From the NCBI RefSeq assembly GCF_027023865.1, contig NZ_JALVUC010000008.1, positions 59,939 through 123,938 of the forward strand: a stretch of DNA of 64,000 bases, given 5' to 3'. Position 1 is the first letter of the stretch. Every line of letters begins with the position of its first letter. Positions 7,747 to 18,344 of this stretch are shown here, one piece after another. The position numbers and the translations under genes were made by a program. Below the pieces are notes generated by a model. It saw nothing but the letters and a program-made list of their open reading frames with translations, was not told the origin of the DNA and did not search any database. The stretch comes from Thermococcus sp. (GTDB taxonomy: Archaea > Methanobacteriota_B > Thermococci > Thermococcales > Thermococcaceae).

Positions 7747-10106
7747 TTAACTGAAGCTCGTGAAGCCTATCTCGTAGAGCTGCCGAAGCATGCGGAGGAC
7801 TTTACGGGCGGTATGTTTGAAGCGGAAATTCTCTTGTTTGTTTTCCCAGTCTCCCAGCATTTTCAGGATATCAGCACTTCTAAGCTCGCCAACTTTAAGG
7901 TCTGAGTTCTCCACAAGGCAGAGTCCCAACACTTCCTTGAGGGACTTTTCAAGCCTCTTCCTGTTGCCATGAAACTTGTGCAGGACTTTCATCAGGAGGG
8001 CCAGGTCGAAGATCCCATCATCACCCTCGAATTTAATGATGCCCGCCTCCTCACTTTCCTTTGCGCTATTGAAGAACAGCGCGATCTCATCAACGACACG
8101 GTAGCCGAAGTGCATATCATAAGGTTCAAGGGCTTTGTTGAAGTTTACTATAATACTCCAGTAGTCCGGATGCTCACTCTTGAAATCTCTTACAGCTTTG
8201 TTTATCTCATCCTTTGAGCGAGCGAGGAACTTTCCGTTGGGTCCTCTCAAGTCTTTAAGGACTGTTTGTCCGAGGCTTTCTATGGCCTCTAAGAGAGGTT
8301 CGCCTGTTTCTGGTGGGTAGCCTTCAAGGTCAACATCGTGGAACTCCACAACAAAGGCCCTGTCAAGGACTTTGGGGCTGAATGCATAAGTAGTCTCGTC
8401 CATGTTAACGTCCCAATGATGTAGAGGTTCGGCGGGAGGCGGGTTTCTTTAGGAATCCTTTCTTCCTCAACCTTGCCCACATCGTGAAGCCTAAGCGGTT
8501 CTCTCGTGAATCCCTTTTCGTCCCTGCCGCTCTCAAGGACGCTCAGGAAGTCGGCAAAGTAGTACTCGACGTGGGCCAGGTTCATCTCATCGAGGAGGAC
8601 GAAGTAGGGCTTCGCTTTCTCACGGTTTTGCTCGTAGTCCTTCTTGGCCTCCAGGATGAACTCAAGGAGGTCCGTCTTGTGATATTTCTCATTCAGCGGA
8701 TTGTAATAGCCAAGTAGAGCTTTGGAATTGCGCCAGTCCGGACGAACCGGAAGGAAGAGGAAGTTCTTCTTGAAGCCATCCAGCAGTTCCGCGAGTTCCT
8801 GGGCGATCTTTGTCTTCCCTGTCCCAGTAAGACCTGAGAGGATAACGAAGCCCTTGGTCTTGAGGGCGGTGTAGAACTGGGAAACTAAATGGGAGGGGTA
8901 GAGGTAGCCCTTTGAGGCGAAATACTCATCCAATTTAATGACCTTCGTATCAATGCCTTCTTGAACTATCCCCAGCCTCTTCATGACTCCAGGGGGCACT
9001 TTAGTCAGATATACACCCTGAAGTTCCCATGGATCTGGTAAACCTCCAACTTTGGTATACCCCATAGGCTCATCCAGCTTCGTAAAGTCCCTGAGTTTGG
9101 CGATGTAAAACTTTCCATTTTGGGACTTTTTAAACCAACTTTCTGCAAATTCTTTGTACTTTTCATTCCAGATCCCAATTTTTTCAAAAAGTTCTATAAC
9201 TTCCTCCTTTGTTAGCTCTTTAGGGGGCTCTGCTACGACTGAATACCCGATAATCTTGCCATGAACATCATGGAGAATTACATCCCCCACCTTCAAGAGG
9301 CCAATCTTCCCGTAGTGACCATTCCAGTATTCCTCATCTGCAGGAGACCAGAGAAAACGACCAATATGGTTCTCTTCATGTGGTTTTCCGGGGGTTTTGT
9401 TATTTCTAGGTAAATTTGTTTATTCTCATTTTTTAAGCAGCTCTGAGAGTTCTTAGACAGTTTACTCAAATAGAATGCAAGTTCAAATGCTGTTTTTATC
9501 TGTAACTCACCCTTAATTGTATTTAAGATTTGCACGAACTCTAGATAGTTCTCCACGTATGTCCTCCATGGCCCTCCCCACGCTACTTTAAACCCGATAT
9601 ACTCCTCTATCCTTGACCTGAGCTCTCTTGATATGATCTTCCCATGGACGGGAATGAACAGATAGGGGTTAACGATTGAAGCCCATGTACTAATTATTGA
9701 AATCCCAACTTCTATCTCTGGTATAGAGATACTCCCGATTCCTGTTTTCAAGTGCTCAATACTTCCAGGATCAAGGCGCTTTATGGATTTAACAGTTCTT
9801 AAAAGACTCCTAAACTCCGTGTTAGTTAACATTAGCCTCAACTTCTTTGGCTCTTCTAACTTTCGGAAGTAGCCTGGATGAATATAATAAAGCATTTCTC
9901 TGATCTCTGGAGGCATTTTTTATAATATCCACAATTTCCTCAACGGGAGGATTTTCACTAAATAACAGTTGAGATATATGTTCAAACTGATCTATAATGT
10001 CATTCTCATATAGTGCCCATTTAGTTTTGTATTCCCTCTTCGCTCCCTCTAGACATCTAACAAAATCCTTCAAGCGGGTTATCTGTCTCTTAGGGGTAGA
10101 CATCAT
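7747..10106 (-). pseudogene. mcrB: McrB-type restriction GTPase with EVE-like domain, three frameshifts
   Basis: Three overlapping frames join into one protein of about 780 residues if one base is restored at each break: T-run 9916-9921, G-run 9390-9394 and near 8409. Order: N-terminal domain of unknown type; a PUA/EVE-like module (IGRFLWSPADEEYWNGHYGK, then LLKVGDVILHD) that would read a modified base; AAA+ motor with Walker A GLTGTGKTK, Walker B FVLLDEMNL and sensor block GTVNMDETTYAF, split by the third break. McrB translocates or remodels DNA using GTP and activates McrC on modified DNA. The start is ATG 10106 or 10103 after GGAGGTG, overlapping the end of mcrC. As read, no complete motor can be made. 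Confidence 0.75.
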
Positions 10107-11739
10107 CCAACACCTCCAGGAGCAAGTTTCAAATATCCAACTCCTTGTAGAGTGTGCCAAAGTAGAGTTACTAGATCAAAATTGTCAACTAAACCCACAT
10201 TAGCATCAAAAAACACACTCCTCTCCCCAGGATAAACCACGACCGCGAACCTGCACCCCAAAGCGTCCCTGTAGGTGTGCATCTTGTAAACGTCCTCCAG
10301 CTTCGCCCAGGTCTCGTAATTCCCCGTTTCCTCGGCGATCTCAGTTTCCTCGTCGAATTCTTCGATCTCCTTTGGCTCATCCACCACGTCGAGCTTAAAC
10401 TTAGCGTCGAAGATCCCGATGAGTTCCGTGCTTCCTTTTGATGGGTTCCCGTTAAAGAGCGAAAAGTCCGGTCTGAGTGTCACGGAGTAGCTCCACCTCT
10501 TTGGGGAGAGCGGCCTATTGTAGTAGAGCCTCCAGCCGTTGTCAAACTCCGCGTAAACGTCTCCCCTCTCGGAGAGCTCTCCGGTGGGGAGCACGTGGAT
10601 TTTGAGCTTTTTCTTTCCAAGAATCTCTCCAAGTTCGTCAACGAGCCTGAAGAACGCCCAGTACTCGTACAGCTTGGCGATGTCCTTATTGTCTATCGCC
10701 CTCTGCAACTCCTCAAAGAAAGGAAGGTAGGAAGTGAATTCCCTGTAAAGCTCAAGGAGGTCGCGGTAGCCGTCGCCCTTCAAAAGCGTCTGGGAAGTGT
10801 AGGGGAAGAGCGTCATCTCGCCAACGTCGTCCCAGAGCCCATCGCTTCCTATGAACTCAAGCTTCCCGAGGAGTTCCCGTATCCTCTCGATGTCTGCTTC
10901 CCTCCTGCCACCAAATGCCCAAGCACGCGCTCTCCCCACTCAAAGAGTAAATTAAGAAAATGCTTCACGAACCGGTTCTCGGGGGTGTCGAAGCTCTCGT
11001 ACTTCCTGTATCCCAAGACCTTGGTCGGAGCATAGTCGTTCAGGTAATCGGCTATCACAACACCCTCCCCGGCTGGAGCCAGGTACTCCGGGTGCTGGAC
11101 GATTGAGAGGAGGGCTTCTGGAGTTATCTCATCCACCTCGTCCGTTCTCATCCATTCCTCATTCACGACAAGCTTCCTCTTCATTCTGCGGAGTACGGTC
11201 TCAAAGGCCTCGATGATTCTTTCACGGTTCGAGTGGAGGAAATGGTAGGCAAAGAGCTCGTTGATCTGCTCATCGCTCTCTATGGCTGAGAATCCAGTGG
11301 GAGACTCTAAGTGGAAGGGGATGGCACTTGAATACCGAAGGATTTCGCCAGTTAATGTCTCTACAAAGGCGTTCTGGAGGCGTGAGAGTCTTTCAATCCA
11401 ATGGCCCTCAACAGAGGAGAAAAGCTCTGGGTACATCCTCGAAACTTTGAGAGAAAGAATCTCAACGGGAACTTTTGTTATCTTGCCGCCTTCAAACAGA
11501 AGAACCAACTCAGAAAGGCCAACGAAATTTCCGAAGGATACCGCAAAAATTCCATTTTTGAGTCTTCTCGCGGGTTTGTCGTTGATTAGAACTGTTTTGA
11601 GACTGTTGTTCCAGCCCTCGACATAATAGTCCGTCCATTCAATTAGATAGATTCTATCTTTCCCTTTAAATGCCCGACAGCCTGCCCTAGAGGAGAATAT
11701 CTTCCAACCATCGAGCGGTATTCCATCAATGCACTCCAT
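10103..11739 (-). pseudogene. mcrC: McrC-type nuclease (DUF2357 + PD-(D/E)XK), one frameshift
   Basis: Two frames overlap at 10849-10939 and fuse if one base is added in the run at 10918-10920, restoring ERVLGAFGGRREAD. The N-terminal part is the DUF2357 region, ending in the conserved YESFDTPENRFVKHFL. The C-terminal nuclease has LRPDFSLF and IGIFDAKFKLD, the D...D-x-K catalytic core of PD-(D/E)XK enzymes. McrC is the cleavage subunit driven by McrB. It is first in the operon and its stop overlaps the mcrB start (ATGATG). The restored length is about 545 residues. Loss of the frame would uncouple the nuclease domain. Confidence 0.75.
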
Positions 11740-11818
11740 GGCTGCACCAAAAAGTTATTCCGATTGAGTGCTAATAAGCGTTTTGGAAAAGAACAACAGA
11801 GACAAAAGGAGGGGGCAA

Positions 11819-12436
11819 TCAAAGCCCCAGTACATCCTTCGCGGCCTTGACGCCGAGGTCAAAGGCCTTCATGTTCATGTCCACTGCCTTGGGCGGGACG
11901 CTGAGCCTTATCACTTCTCTGACGTGCTCCGCATCGAGTGGGAACTCCGGTATCTGGGTCAGGGCACCGATGAGGACTGTGTTGGTCGTTATGACGTGAC
12001 CCGCTTCCATTGCAAGGTCCTCTGCGTTGAAGCCTATCCACTTGGCCTTGAAGTCCTCCTCGACTATCTTCCTTATCTCCTCAAGCTCCGGATAGCGGGC
12101 CTGCCCCATCGAGACCTGGACCGGAACGATGGGTTTTGTGTTGACGACGACCATCCCTCCCTTTTTGAGGTAGTTAATGTACCTCAGGGCCTCAACCGGC
12201 TCGAAGCTGAGTATGACGTCTCCCTTCCCCTCAGGAACCATTGAGCCGTAGACCTCGTCGCCAAAGCGGACGTAGGAAACGACGCTTCCAAAGCGCTGGC
12301 TCATCCCGTGAACCTCGCCCATCCTCACCTTGTAGCCTGCGTGGAGGGCGGCCCAGCCGAGTATGCTGGCCGCTGTCAGAACACCCTGGCCGCCGACACC
12401 GGTGATGACTATGTTGTACTCCTTAATCTCCTTCAT
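11819..12436 (-). CDS. iorB: Indolepyruvate:ferredoxin oxidoreductase beta subunit
   Basis: A 205-residue gamma-type 2-oxoacid oxidoreductase domain. With IorA it decarboxylates aryl pyruvates (from Trp, Phe, Tyr transamination) to aryl-acetyl-CoA and reduces ferredoxin. [17 protein letters not shown] and [17 protein letters not shown] are the recognisable blocks. The start ATG 12436 overlaps the iorA stop as ATGA; the longer open frame upstream is the iorA gene in another frame. It is last in the acdA-vapBC-iorAB operon. Confidence 0.93.
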   Translation of the reverse strand: MKEIKEYNIVITGVGGQGVLTAASILGWAALHAGYKVRMGEVHGMSQRFGSVVSYVRFGDEVYGSMVPEGKGDVILSFEPVEALRYINYLKKGGMVVVNTKPIVPVQVSMGQARYPELEEIRKIVEEDFKAKWIGFNAEDLAMEAGHVITTNTVLIGALTQIPEFPLDAEHVREVIRLSVPPKAVDMNMKAFDLGVKAAKDVLGL

Positions 12437-14373
12437 TCGTCTCCCCCCTCTACGGGCTTGAAGGCACCAAATGGACATATCTGTGCACATCCGCCGCAGC
12501 CCCAACACATGCTGGGCTCGATCTTGGCCTGCTTCTTCTCCTCGTCCCAGTAGATGGCCGGACAGCCGTAGGCGTTGATACATATCTTACAGCCGGTGCA
12601 CGCGTCCTCGTCGACATAGTAGATCGGCCACTTCTCGCCCCTGCGCCTCATCTGGCCTATCCTGTAGAGGGCACAGACCTGCCTCGAAACGACGACGCTC
12701 ACTCCCTCAACCTCAAGGGCCTTTTTCATGACCTCGTAGGTTTTCTTGATGTCGTAGGGGTCAACGACCTCGACGAAGTCGGCACCCATAGCTTTGGCAA
12801 CGTCCTCTATCGGAATTCTCTTGCCCATGCCGTGCGGCGTCTGGCCTGTGCTCGGGTTGGGCTGGTCGCCGGTCATGGCGGTAACGAGGTTGTCCAGGAC
12901 GACTATGACCACGTTGGAACGGTTGTAGATGGCGTTTGCGAGGGCTGGAAGACCCGTGTGGAAGAACGTCGAGTCCCCAATGGTCGCGACGATTATCTTC
13001 TTAGCCTTCTTCCTCCCCTCCTCGCTTATCGCGCCATGTTGCGCTATCTCAAGTCCGTGGGCGATGCCTATAGAACCACCCATCGCGACGGTCGTGTCGA
13101 CGGTCTTGAGCGGTGGGAGGACGCCGAGGGTGTAACAGCCTATGTCGCTCGGGTAGATCCCCCTTGCATGGGTAGCCTTTCTTATGGCGTAGAAGCTGTT
13201 TCTGTGCGGGCACGCAGGACAGAGGCTCGGCGGCCTCGGCGGGACTATCCCCAGTACTTTTTTGTACTTCTCATCAAGCTCCTCGTAATCCAGCGGGGTC
13301 TCAAGGTCGAGGAACTTCGCTATAGCCGTCACAGCCCTCCTCGTGGTCATCTCGTAAACGCGCGGAACAAGATCCTTTCCGTGAATTGGTATCCTCAGGC
13401 CTTTGTCGTAGGCCCAAGTCTTGACCTGCTCCTCCACTACAGGCTCAAGCTCCTCAACTATGAGGACCTTCTCAAGGCCATCGAGGAACTTCTCGAGCAG
13501 GCCGTAGGGAACCGGGAACGGGGTTCCGAGCTTAAGAACCTTGACGTTCTCGATGCCGAGCCAATGAAGGGCCTCCTTGACGTAGGCGTAGGCCAAACCG
13601 GGGGCGATTATGCCAACCTTCGCGTTCTCGTCCCCTTCAATCCAGTTGAAGGGCATGTCGTTGAACTCCTCGCGTATCTTCTCTATCTTTTCGAGGATGA
13701 GCGGGTGGAACTTCCTTGAGTGGGCGGGGATGTCAACGAACCGCTCGGTGTCCTTCTCAAACTTCCCGAACTTCCTCTTACCGGACTTTATCTCCTCCGG
13801 CAGTTCGCCGAGAACCACTTCTCCCCTCGCATGGGAGCTTCTTGTGGTGGTTCTAAGGATAACGAAGTGCTTGAACTTCTCGCTGAGGTCAAAGGCGTAT
13901 TTCGCCATCTCCTTAGCTTCCTGCGGTGAACTTGGCTCCAGAACCGGGACGTTGGCGAACTTGCCGTACACGCGCGTGTCCTGTTCGTTCTGTGAAGACC
14001 ACATGCTCGGGTCATCCGCCACCATTATGACGAAGCCGCCTTCCACGCCCATTCCCACGGCGCTCATGAATGTGTCCGCCGCGACGTTTAAACCGACGTG
14101 CTTCATAGCGGTCATTGCCCTGAGGCCGCTCCAGGCGGCGGCCAAGGCGGTCTCAAAGGCGACCTTCTCGTTGGTCGAGTACTCCATGTAAACGCCGGCC
14201 TTCTTGGCAACAATGGCCATCGTGTCGGTAAGTTCAGAACTTGGGGTTCCCGGGTAGGCGGCGTAGACCGCTATGTTGGCCTCGAGAGCACCCCTCGCTA
14301 TGGCCTGGTTGCCGAGCAGGAGAACCTTCTCCCCCGGCTTGTCCCACAAAACCATGTCCGTAACTTTCGCCAT
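12433..14373 (-). CDS. iorA: Indolepyruvate:ferredoxin oxidoreductase alpha subunit
   Basis: A 646-residue catalytic subunit. The N-terminal pyrimidine-binding domain starts [16 protein letters not shown] and includes AYPGTPSSE. The thiamine-diphosphate domain lies around residues 390-520 ([23 protein letters not shown]). Two C-terminal [4Fe-4S] sites follow: [15 protein letters not shown] and [15 protein letters not shown]. The start ATG 14373 follows GGAGGTGCAGTTTAG, which is also the end of vapC, so the two are translationally linked. It works in peptide fermentation with the ADP-forming synthetase encoded upstream in the same operon. Confidence 0.95.
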   Translation of the reverse strand: MAKVTDMVLWDKPGEKVLLLGNQAIARGALEANIAVYAAYPGTPSSELTDTMAIVAKKAGVYMEYSTNEKVAFETALAAAWSGLRAMTAMKHVGLNVAADTFMSAVGMGVEGGFVIMVADDPSMWSSQNEQDTRVYGKFANVPVLEPSSPQEAKEMAKYAFDLSEKFKHFVILRTTTRSSHARGEVVLGELPEEIKSGKRKFGKFEKDTERFVDIPAHSRKFHPLILEKIEKIREEFNDMPFNWIEGDENAKVGIIAPGLAYAYVKEALHWLGIENVKVLKLGTPFPVPYGLLEKFLDGLEKVLIVEELEPVVEEQVKTWAYDKGLRIPIHGKDLVPRVYEMTTRRAVTAIAKFLDLETPLDYEELDEKYKKVLGIVPPRPPSLCPACPHRNSFYAIRKATHARGIYPSDIGCYTLGVLPPLKTVDTTVAMGGSIGIAHGLEIAQHGAISEEGRKKAKKIIVATIGDSTFFHTGLPALANAIYNRSNVVIVVLDNLVTAMTGDQPNPSTGQTPHGMGKRIPIEDVAKAMGADFVEVVDPYDIKKTYEVMKKALEVEGVSVVVSRQVCALYRIGQMRRRGEKWPIYYVDEDACTGCKICINAYGCPAIYWDEEKKQAKIEPSMCWGCGGCAQICPFGAFKPVEGGDE

Positions 14374-14835
14374 CTAAACTGCACCTCCAGACATCTCATT
14401 AAGGTATTCGTTAAGTTGTGTTTCATCCAAAACATAAAACGCTCTAATACCCATCTTCCTGGCACGGGTCACCATATCTTTATCGGACGATATGAGCATT
14501 GCGTTGAACTTTTTGGCAGTGGCTATAAAGTAGGAATCTGCGGCCCTCGGGTGAATCTTCCGGGCTATCGCCTTAGCATCCTCGAAGATCCAGTCTTCCG
14601 AGACCTGAAGAACTTTTGCCTCAATGTATTCCATGATCAAATCCACTGCCCTATCCTTACCAGTTAGTCTCCTCACAAGGCTTATGATCTCAACTACCCC
14701 GAGCCGAGGCATTAACAGGGGGGTTCCCCTAACCTCAGCAGCGGAGATAGCTGCTCTCGCCAGCCTGTTCCTTTCCTCTTTACCCCTAACTGGAATGATG
14801 GAATCGATGAATGCTGATGTGTCAACCACGAGCAT
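14374..14835 (-). CDS. vapC: PIN-domain toxin, VapC family
   Basis: A 153-residue putative RNase. Acidic residues of the PIN active site are visible: D5 (VVDTSAF), E49 (GVVEIIS), D100 (RAADSYF) and D118/D120 (SSDKDM). The start ATG 14835 lies 14 bases inside the upstream 52-codon vapB ORF. The stop TAG touches the iorA start. Most VapC proteins cleave tRNA or rRNA and are held by a cognate VapB. Finding it inside a fermentation operon is unusual. Confidence 0.85.
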   Translation of the reverse strand: MLVVDTSAFIDSIIPVRGKEERNRLARAAISAAEVRGTPLLMPRLGVVEIISLVRRLTGKDRAVDLIMEYIEAKVLQVSEDWIFEDAKAIARKIHPRAADSYFIATAKKFNAMLISSDKDMVTRARKMGIRAFYVLDETQLNEYLNEMSGGAV

Positions 14836-14980
14836 TCCGCATCTCCCTCAAGATTCCGTGAGGGTCTTCATTAACCTCCCCTATCAGAGCTTTCATTTTC
14901 TCATAGAGGTCGTCTATGGTAAGGGGGTTGGTGGGAGTTTTGGGAACTTCTCTTTTATGAGAATCCGCTCTGACCTCCAT
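14822..14980 (-). CDS. vapB: VapB-like antitoxin (52 aa)
   Basis: A small ORF with the standard antitoxin position: immediately before vapC and overlapping it by 14 bases. The start ATG 14980 shares its last base with the acdA stop (TAATG). The protein has a charged N-terminus, a Pro/Thr stretch, then a predicted helix LTIDDLYEKMKALIGEV and GILREMRNARG. No AbrB or RHH DNA-binding motif is obvious, so it may act only as the toxin-neutralising helix. The antitoxin call rests mainly on position. Confidence 0.65.
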   Translation of the reverse strand: MEVRADSHKREVPKTPTNPLTIDDLYEKMKALIGEVNEDPHGILREMRNARG

Positions 14981-16365
14981 TACTCTCCCTCCTTCAAAAC
15001 TCCCCTGTCCTTCGCAAACTCGACGAGGGCATAAGCTCCAGCGGCAACGTCCTCCGGCCTCTCGTAGCTTGGAATTCCGTCCGCTTCAAGCAGTTCCTTG
15101 GCCTTCTCACTCACGTAGCCCGCCATGAAGAGGCCGAGGACGGGCTTACCGTTGTTGACTTCCTTAACCGCTCTAATGACTCCTTCAGCGTGCTCCGTGG
15201 GCGTCATGCCAGCAAAGGTCGGGACAACGCAGATGCTTATGAGCATGTCGACGTTCGGATCCTCAAGGAGAACCTTTGCCGTGCGGTAGTAGTCCTCACC
15301 CCTTGCCGAGGCGATCATGTCAACTGGATTCTTGACTGCCGCCATCGGCGGGAGAAATGAGTGTAGCTCCTCAATCGTTTTCTCCCTGAGGTTCGCCAGC
15401 TTTAGGCCCTTCCTGTCTATCGCGTCCGCCGTTAAAACTCCGGGGCCGCCGGCGTTTGTCATTATGGCGACGCGCTTGCCTTTGGGCAGGGGCTGGGTGA
15501 AGGCCCTCGCCATGCTGAGCATGTCATCTATCGTGTCGGCAACTATGACGCCGCTCTGCTTGAAAGCAGCCTCGTAGATTTTCCAGCTTCCCGCAAGGGA
15601 ACCCGTGTGACTCGAAGCCGCCCTCGCACCGCTCTCGCTCTTTCCGGCCTTGAGGACTATCACCGGCTTCTTCTTTGTGACGCGCTTCGCAACCTCCATG
15701 AACTTCCTGCCGTCCTTGAGACCCTCGACGTAGAGAGCTATAGCCTTGTCCTCCTCAGTATCGGCCAGGTACTCCATGAACTCGGAGAAATCGATGTCGG
15801 CCATGTTTCCTATGCTGACGAACTTCGAGAAGCCTATCCCTTCTTTGATTGTCTTGTAGATGATTCCAGCTCCGAGAGCACCGCTCTGGCTTATGAAGGC
15901 TATGTCACCCTTCTTAGCGTCCATGACAAAGGTGGCGTTCATGTCATCGAGGGTGTTCATTATACCAACGCAGTTCGGACCGACAAGCCTCATGCCATAC
16001 TTATGGGCTATTTCCACAAGCTCGCGCTCCTCTCTCTTGCCTTCTTCACCAACCTCCCCGAAGCCGGCCGTTATGAGGATTATCCCCCTGACGCCCTTCT
16101 CGCCGCAGTCGATTATGGTCTGCTTTACGAAGCGCTTCGGAACGACAACGACGGCCAAGTCGACCTCGTCTGAGATATCCTTCACGTTCTTGTAAGCCCT
16201 AACACCCTGAACGATCTCGTCTTTGACATTGACGGGGTAAACGTTTCCGGCCTTGTACTTCTTGAGGTTCTTGAAGACCTCGTAGCCAAGCTTTAGTGGG
16301 TCATTGGATGCTCCGATAACGGCTATGCCCTTCGGCCTGAAGAAATAACCAAGATTCACAAGCAT
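14980..16365 (-). CDS. acdA: ADP-forming acyl-CoA synthetase, alpha subunit
   Basis: Converts an acyl-CoA plus ADP and phosphate to acid, ATP and CoA, the energy-conserving end of peptide fermentation. At 461 residues this is the alpha subunit only: CoA-binding domain (FRPKGIAVIGASND), succinyl-CoA-ligase-like domain (GPNCVGIMNTLDD), phosphohistidine region (ASSHTGSLAGS). The beta subunit is not in the window. A TATA box (CTTATATAC, about 16388-16396) lies 25 bases before the start region, so the mRNA is nearly leaderless. ATG 16365 is chosen; GTG 16359 is an alternative. Downstream iorAB supply aryl-acetyl-CoA. Confidence 0.9.
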   Translation of the reverse strand: MLVNLGYFFRPKGIAVIGASNDPLKLGYEVFKNLKKYKAGNVYPVNVKDEIVQGVRAYKNVKDISDEVDLAVVVVPKRFVKQTIIDCGEKGVRGIILITAGFGEVGEEGKREERELVEIAHKYGMRLVGPNCVGIMNTLDDMNATFVMDAKKGDIAFISQSGALGAGIIYKTIKEGIGFSKFVSIGNMADIDFSEFMEYLADTEEDKAIALYVEGLKDGRKFMEVAKRVTKKKPVIVLKAGKSESGARAASSHTGSLAGSWKIYEAAFKQSGVIVADTIDDMLSMARAFTQPLPKGKRVAIMTNAGGPGVLTADAIDRKGLKLANLREKTIEELHSFLPPMAAVKNPVDMIASARGEDYYRTAKVLLEDPNVDMLISICVVPTFAGMTPTEHAEGVIRAVKEVNNGKPVLGLFMAGYVSEKAKELLEADGIPSYERPEDVAAGAYALVEFAKDRGVLKEGE

Positions 16366-16534
16366 CACCGTTAAAATCTTGGTAGAATCGTATATAAGCT
16401 TTCCCAAAACGGACAGCGGGGCAAAGGGGGACGTGAATGCGCTTTAATATGACCTCAATGGGCTTAGTTGGACACGAGAAAACCGGGCGAAAGCTTTAAG
16501 TAAGCTCCGGTTATTTTAAGTTGAGGTGGTTGTG

Positions 16535-17212
16535 ATGGTGAAGGTGCACTTTTTGGGGCACGCGGCGTTTTACATCAAGGGGAGCAAGAGAGTCCTGATA
16601 GATCCGTTCCTGAGCGGCAACCCACAGGCGGCGGTTAAGCCGGAAGGGATTGATGCAGATTTAATCCTGATCACCCACGCCCACGGCGACCACATCGGGG
16701 ACGCAGTGGAGATAGCCAAAAGAACTGGAGCGAAGATCGTTGCCATGTTCGACGTCGCCAACTATCTCAACCAGCAGGCCAACGGTCAGGTTGAGACGAT
16801 AGGAATGAACTATGGGCCAACCGAAATAGAGGGCGTCGGAATAGTCCAGGTTCCAGCATGGCACTCGAGCAGCGACGGAATACACGGCATAGGCAACGCC
16901 TCCGGTTTCATAGTTAAGCTCGATGGAAGGACGGTATATCACGCAGGGGACACCTTTGTGTTCTCGGACATGGCCCTGTTCAGCGAACTCTATGGCCCAA
17001 TAGACGTGGCCCTGCTTCCAATAGGAGGACATTTTACAATGGGGCCAAGGGAAGCGGCCAAAGCGGTTGAACTTCTCAGACCGAAGAAGGCCGTCCCGAT
17101 GCACTACAACACCTGGCCGCCGATTTCGGCTGATCCAGAGGAGTTCAAAAGGCTCGTCGGTGAGAAGGCCGAAGTGGTGATCCTCAAGCCTGGCGAGGAG
17201 CTTGAACTCTAA
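16535..17212 (+). CDS. UPF0173 metallo-beta-lactamase-fold hydrolase
   Basis: A 225-residue metal-dependent hydrolase of unknown substrate. The metal ligands are LITHAHGDHIGDA (the HxHxDH motif), H115-region WHSSSDG, YHAGDTFVF and VPMHYNTWP. It lacks the extra domains of RNase Z or glyoxalase. GAGGTGG precedes ATG 16535, and a TATA element (CTTTAAGT, about 16493) lies upstream. It is a single-gene transcription unit, divergent from acdA. Confidence 0.88.
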   Translation: MVKVHFLGHAAFYIKGSKRVLIDPFLSGNPQAAVKPEGIDADLILITHAHGDHIGDAVEIAKRTGAKIVAMFDVANYLNQQANGQVETIGMNYGPTEIEGVGIVQVPAWHSSSDGIHGIGNASGFIVKLDGRTVYHAGDTFVFSDMALFSELYGPIDVALLPIGGHFTMGPREAAKAVELLRPKKAVPMHYNTWPPISADPEEFKRLVGEKAEVVILKPGEELEL

Positions 17213-17264
17213 GCCCTCAAAAACCTTTTAAGAGGCTCCTCCCCATCCCTTTTAAGGTGGTGAA

Positions 17265-18263
17265 ATGCTAAACCGGGCGCTGGCTCTGGCTCTCATCGTT
17301 CTTACAATCTCATCCCTTGCACTTCCCTTAATGTCTGCGCAGAGGACCCAGAAGCCACAGTATGACCTTATAATAGTTCGGAATGACGATTTAATAGATT
17401 ATATAGTCTCCCTCCCTTACGCGAAGCTTCTGGGCGTTCCCATTCTTCCCGTTAACCCGAAGAAGCTTGATCCCACCACCCTCGTCCAGCTCCAGAGCTA
17501 CGCCCAGTCCGGGTGGAACCACGTTCTCATCGTTGGCGACCAGCAAGCGGTAAGCGACGAGGTCCAGAACCAGCTCCTTGACATAGGATTTTCTGTTCAG
17601 AGGATAGGAGGAGCTGTGAGAACCGAGACCGCCGCGAAGCTCGCACTACACTTCTTCCCCCACGGCTCTGATGGGGTCGTGGTAGCAAGCTCAAGCGACT
17701 ATGGTTCTACCCTTGCCGCGGCGCGCTTCGCCATGAACTACAATTATCCCCTCCTGCTGACCCAGGAGGATGCACTCACTGAGTCAACGGCAGAAGCTAT
17801 AAAACAGCTGCACCCCAGTGAGGTATTCCTTGTCGGAACAGGAATGTCACCAAAGGTTCAAGAGAGCATCGAGAAGATGGGCTACCAGACGTACTGGTTT
17901 AAACAGGATATAGTGATAAAGGTCCCGAAGGAGACGGGAACAAATTGGATGGCAGTTCTACTGGCGGTTCTGACCTCACTCACAATAGCGGTTCCGGTTT
18001 CGCTCTACTACGCAAAGAAGAAATGGGCCGCCAACAGGGTACCTATTGAGGTTCTAACCGAAAAGGAGCGCATAGTGGTCAAGGCCATTCTTGAAAAGGG
18101 CGGAACAGTCAAGCAGGAGGAGCTCCCGGAGATGACCGGTTACTCGAGGCCGACTATAAGCAGGATTATCCAGGAGCTTGAGAAGAAGCAGCTTGTTGAG
18201 AGGGAGAAGGTCGGGAAGACATTCATCGTTAAACTAACGAAGGAGATAGTGATGAGGGAGTAG
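17265..18263 (+). CDS. Membrane-spanning one-component regulator: CWB2-like ectodomain, TM, winged helix
   Basis: A 332-residue protein in three parts. Residues 1-25 are a signal peptide ending in MSA. Residues 33-212 resemble cell-wall-binding repeat 2 (two VLIVGD / VFLVGTG units and PLLLTQEDALTEST). Residues 228-250 are a transmembrane helix followed by KKKW. Residues 262-327 form a winged helix (LTEKERIVVKAILEKGG, recognition helix SRPTISRIIQELEKK). This layout would carry an outside signal directly to DNA with no kinase. ATG 17265 follows GGTGG. Ligand and targets are unknown. Confidence 0.75.
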   Translation: MLNRALALALIVLTISSLALPLMSAQRTQKPQYDLIIVRNDDLIDYIVSLPYAKLLGVPILPVNPKKLDPTTLVQLQSYAQSGWNHVLIVGDQQAVSDEVQNQLLDIGFSVQRIGGAVRTETAAKLALHFFPHGSDGVVVASSSDYGSTLAAARFAMNYNYPLLLTQEDALTESTAEAIKQLHPSEVFLVGTGMSPKVQESIEKMGYQTYWFKQDIVIKVPKETGTNWMAVLLAVLTSLTIAVPVSLYYAKKKWAANRVPIEVLTEKERIVVKAILEKGGTVKQEELPEMTGYSRPTISRIIQELEKKQLVEREKVGKTFIVKLTKEIVMRE

Positions 18264-18344
18264 CGGTCGGGAAGCCCTCCGCTCATCACTCCTCGGCCTC
18301 AACCGTTCTCCTCATCCCGCAGGGGACAAAGGGCAGAAAAGGAT

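Noticed and set aside
12832..13719. Long plus-strand ORF (295 codons) opposite iorA
   Set aside because: It is the antisense of conserved iorA codons and resembles no protein; GC-rich Thermococcus genes often leave long antisense frames open.
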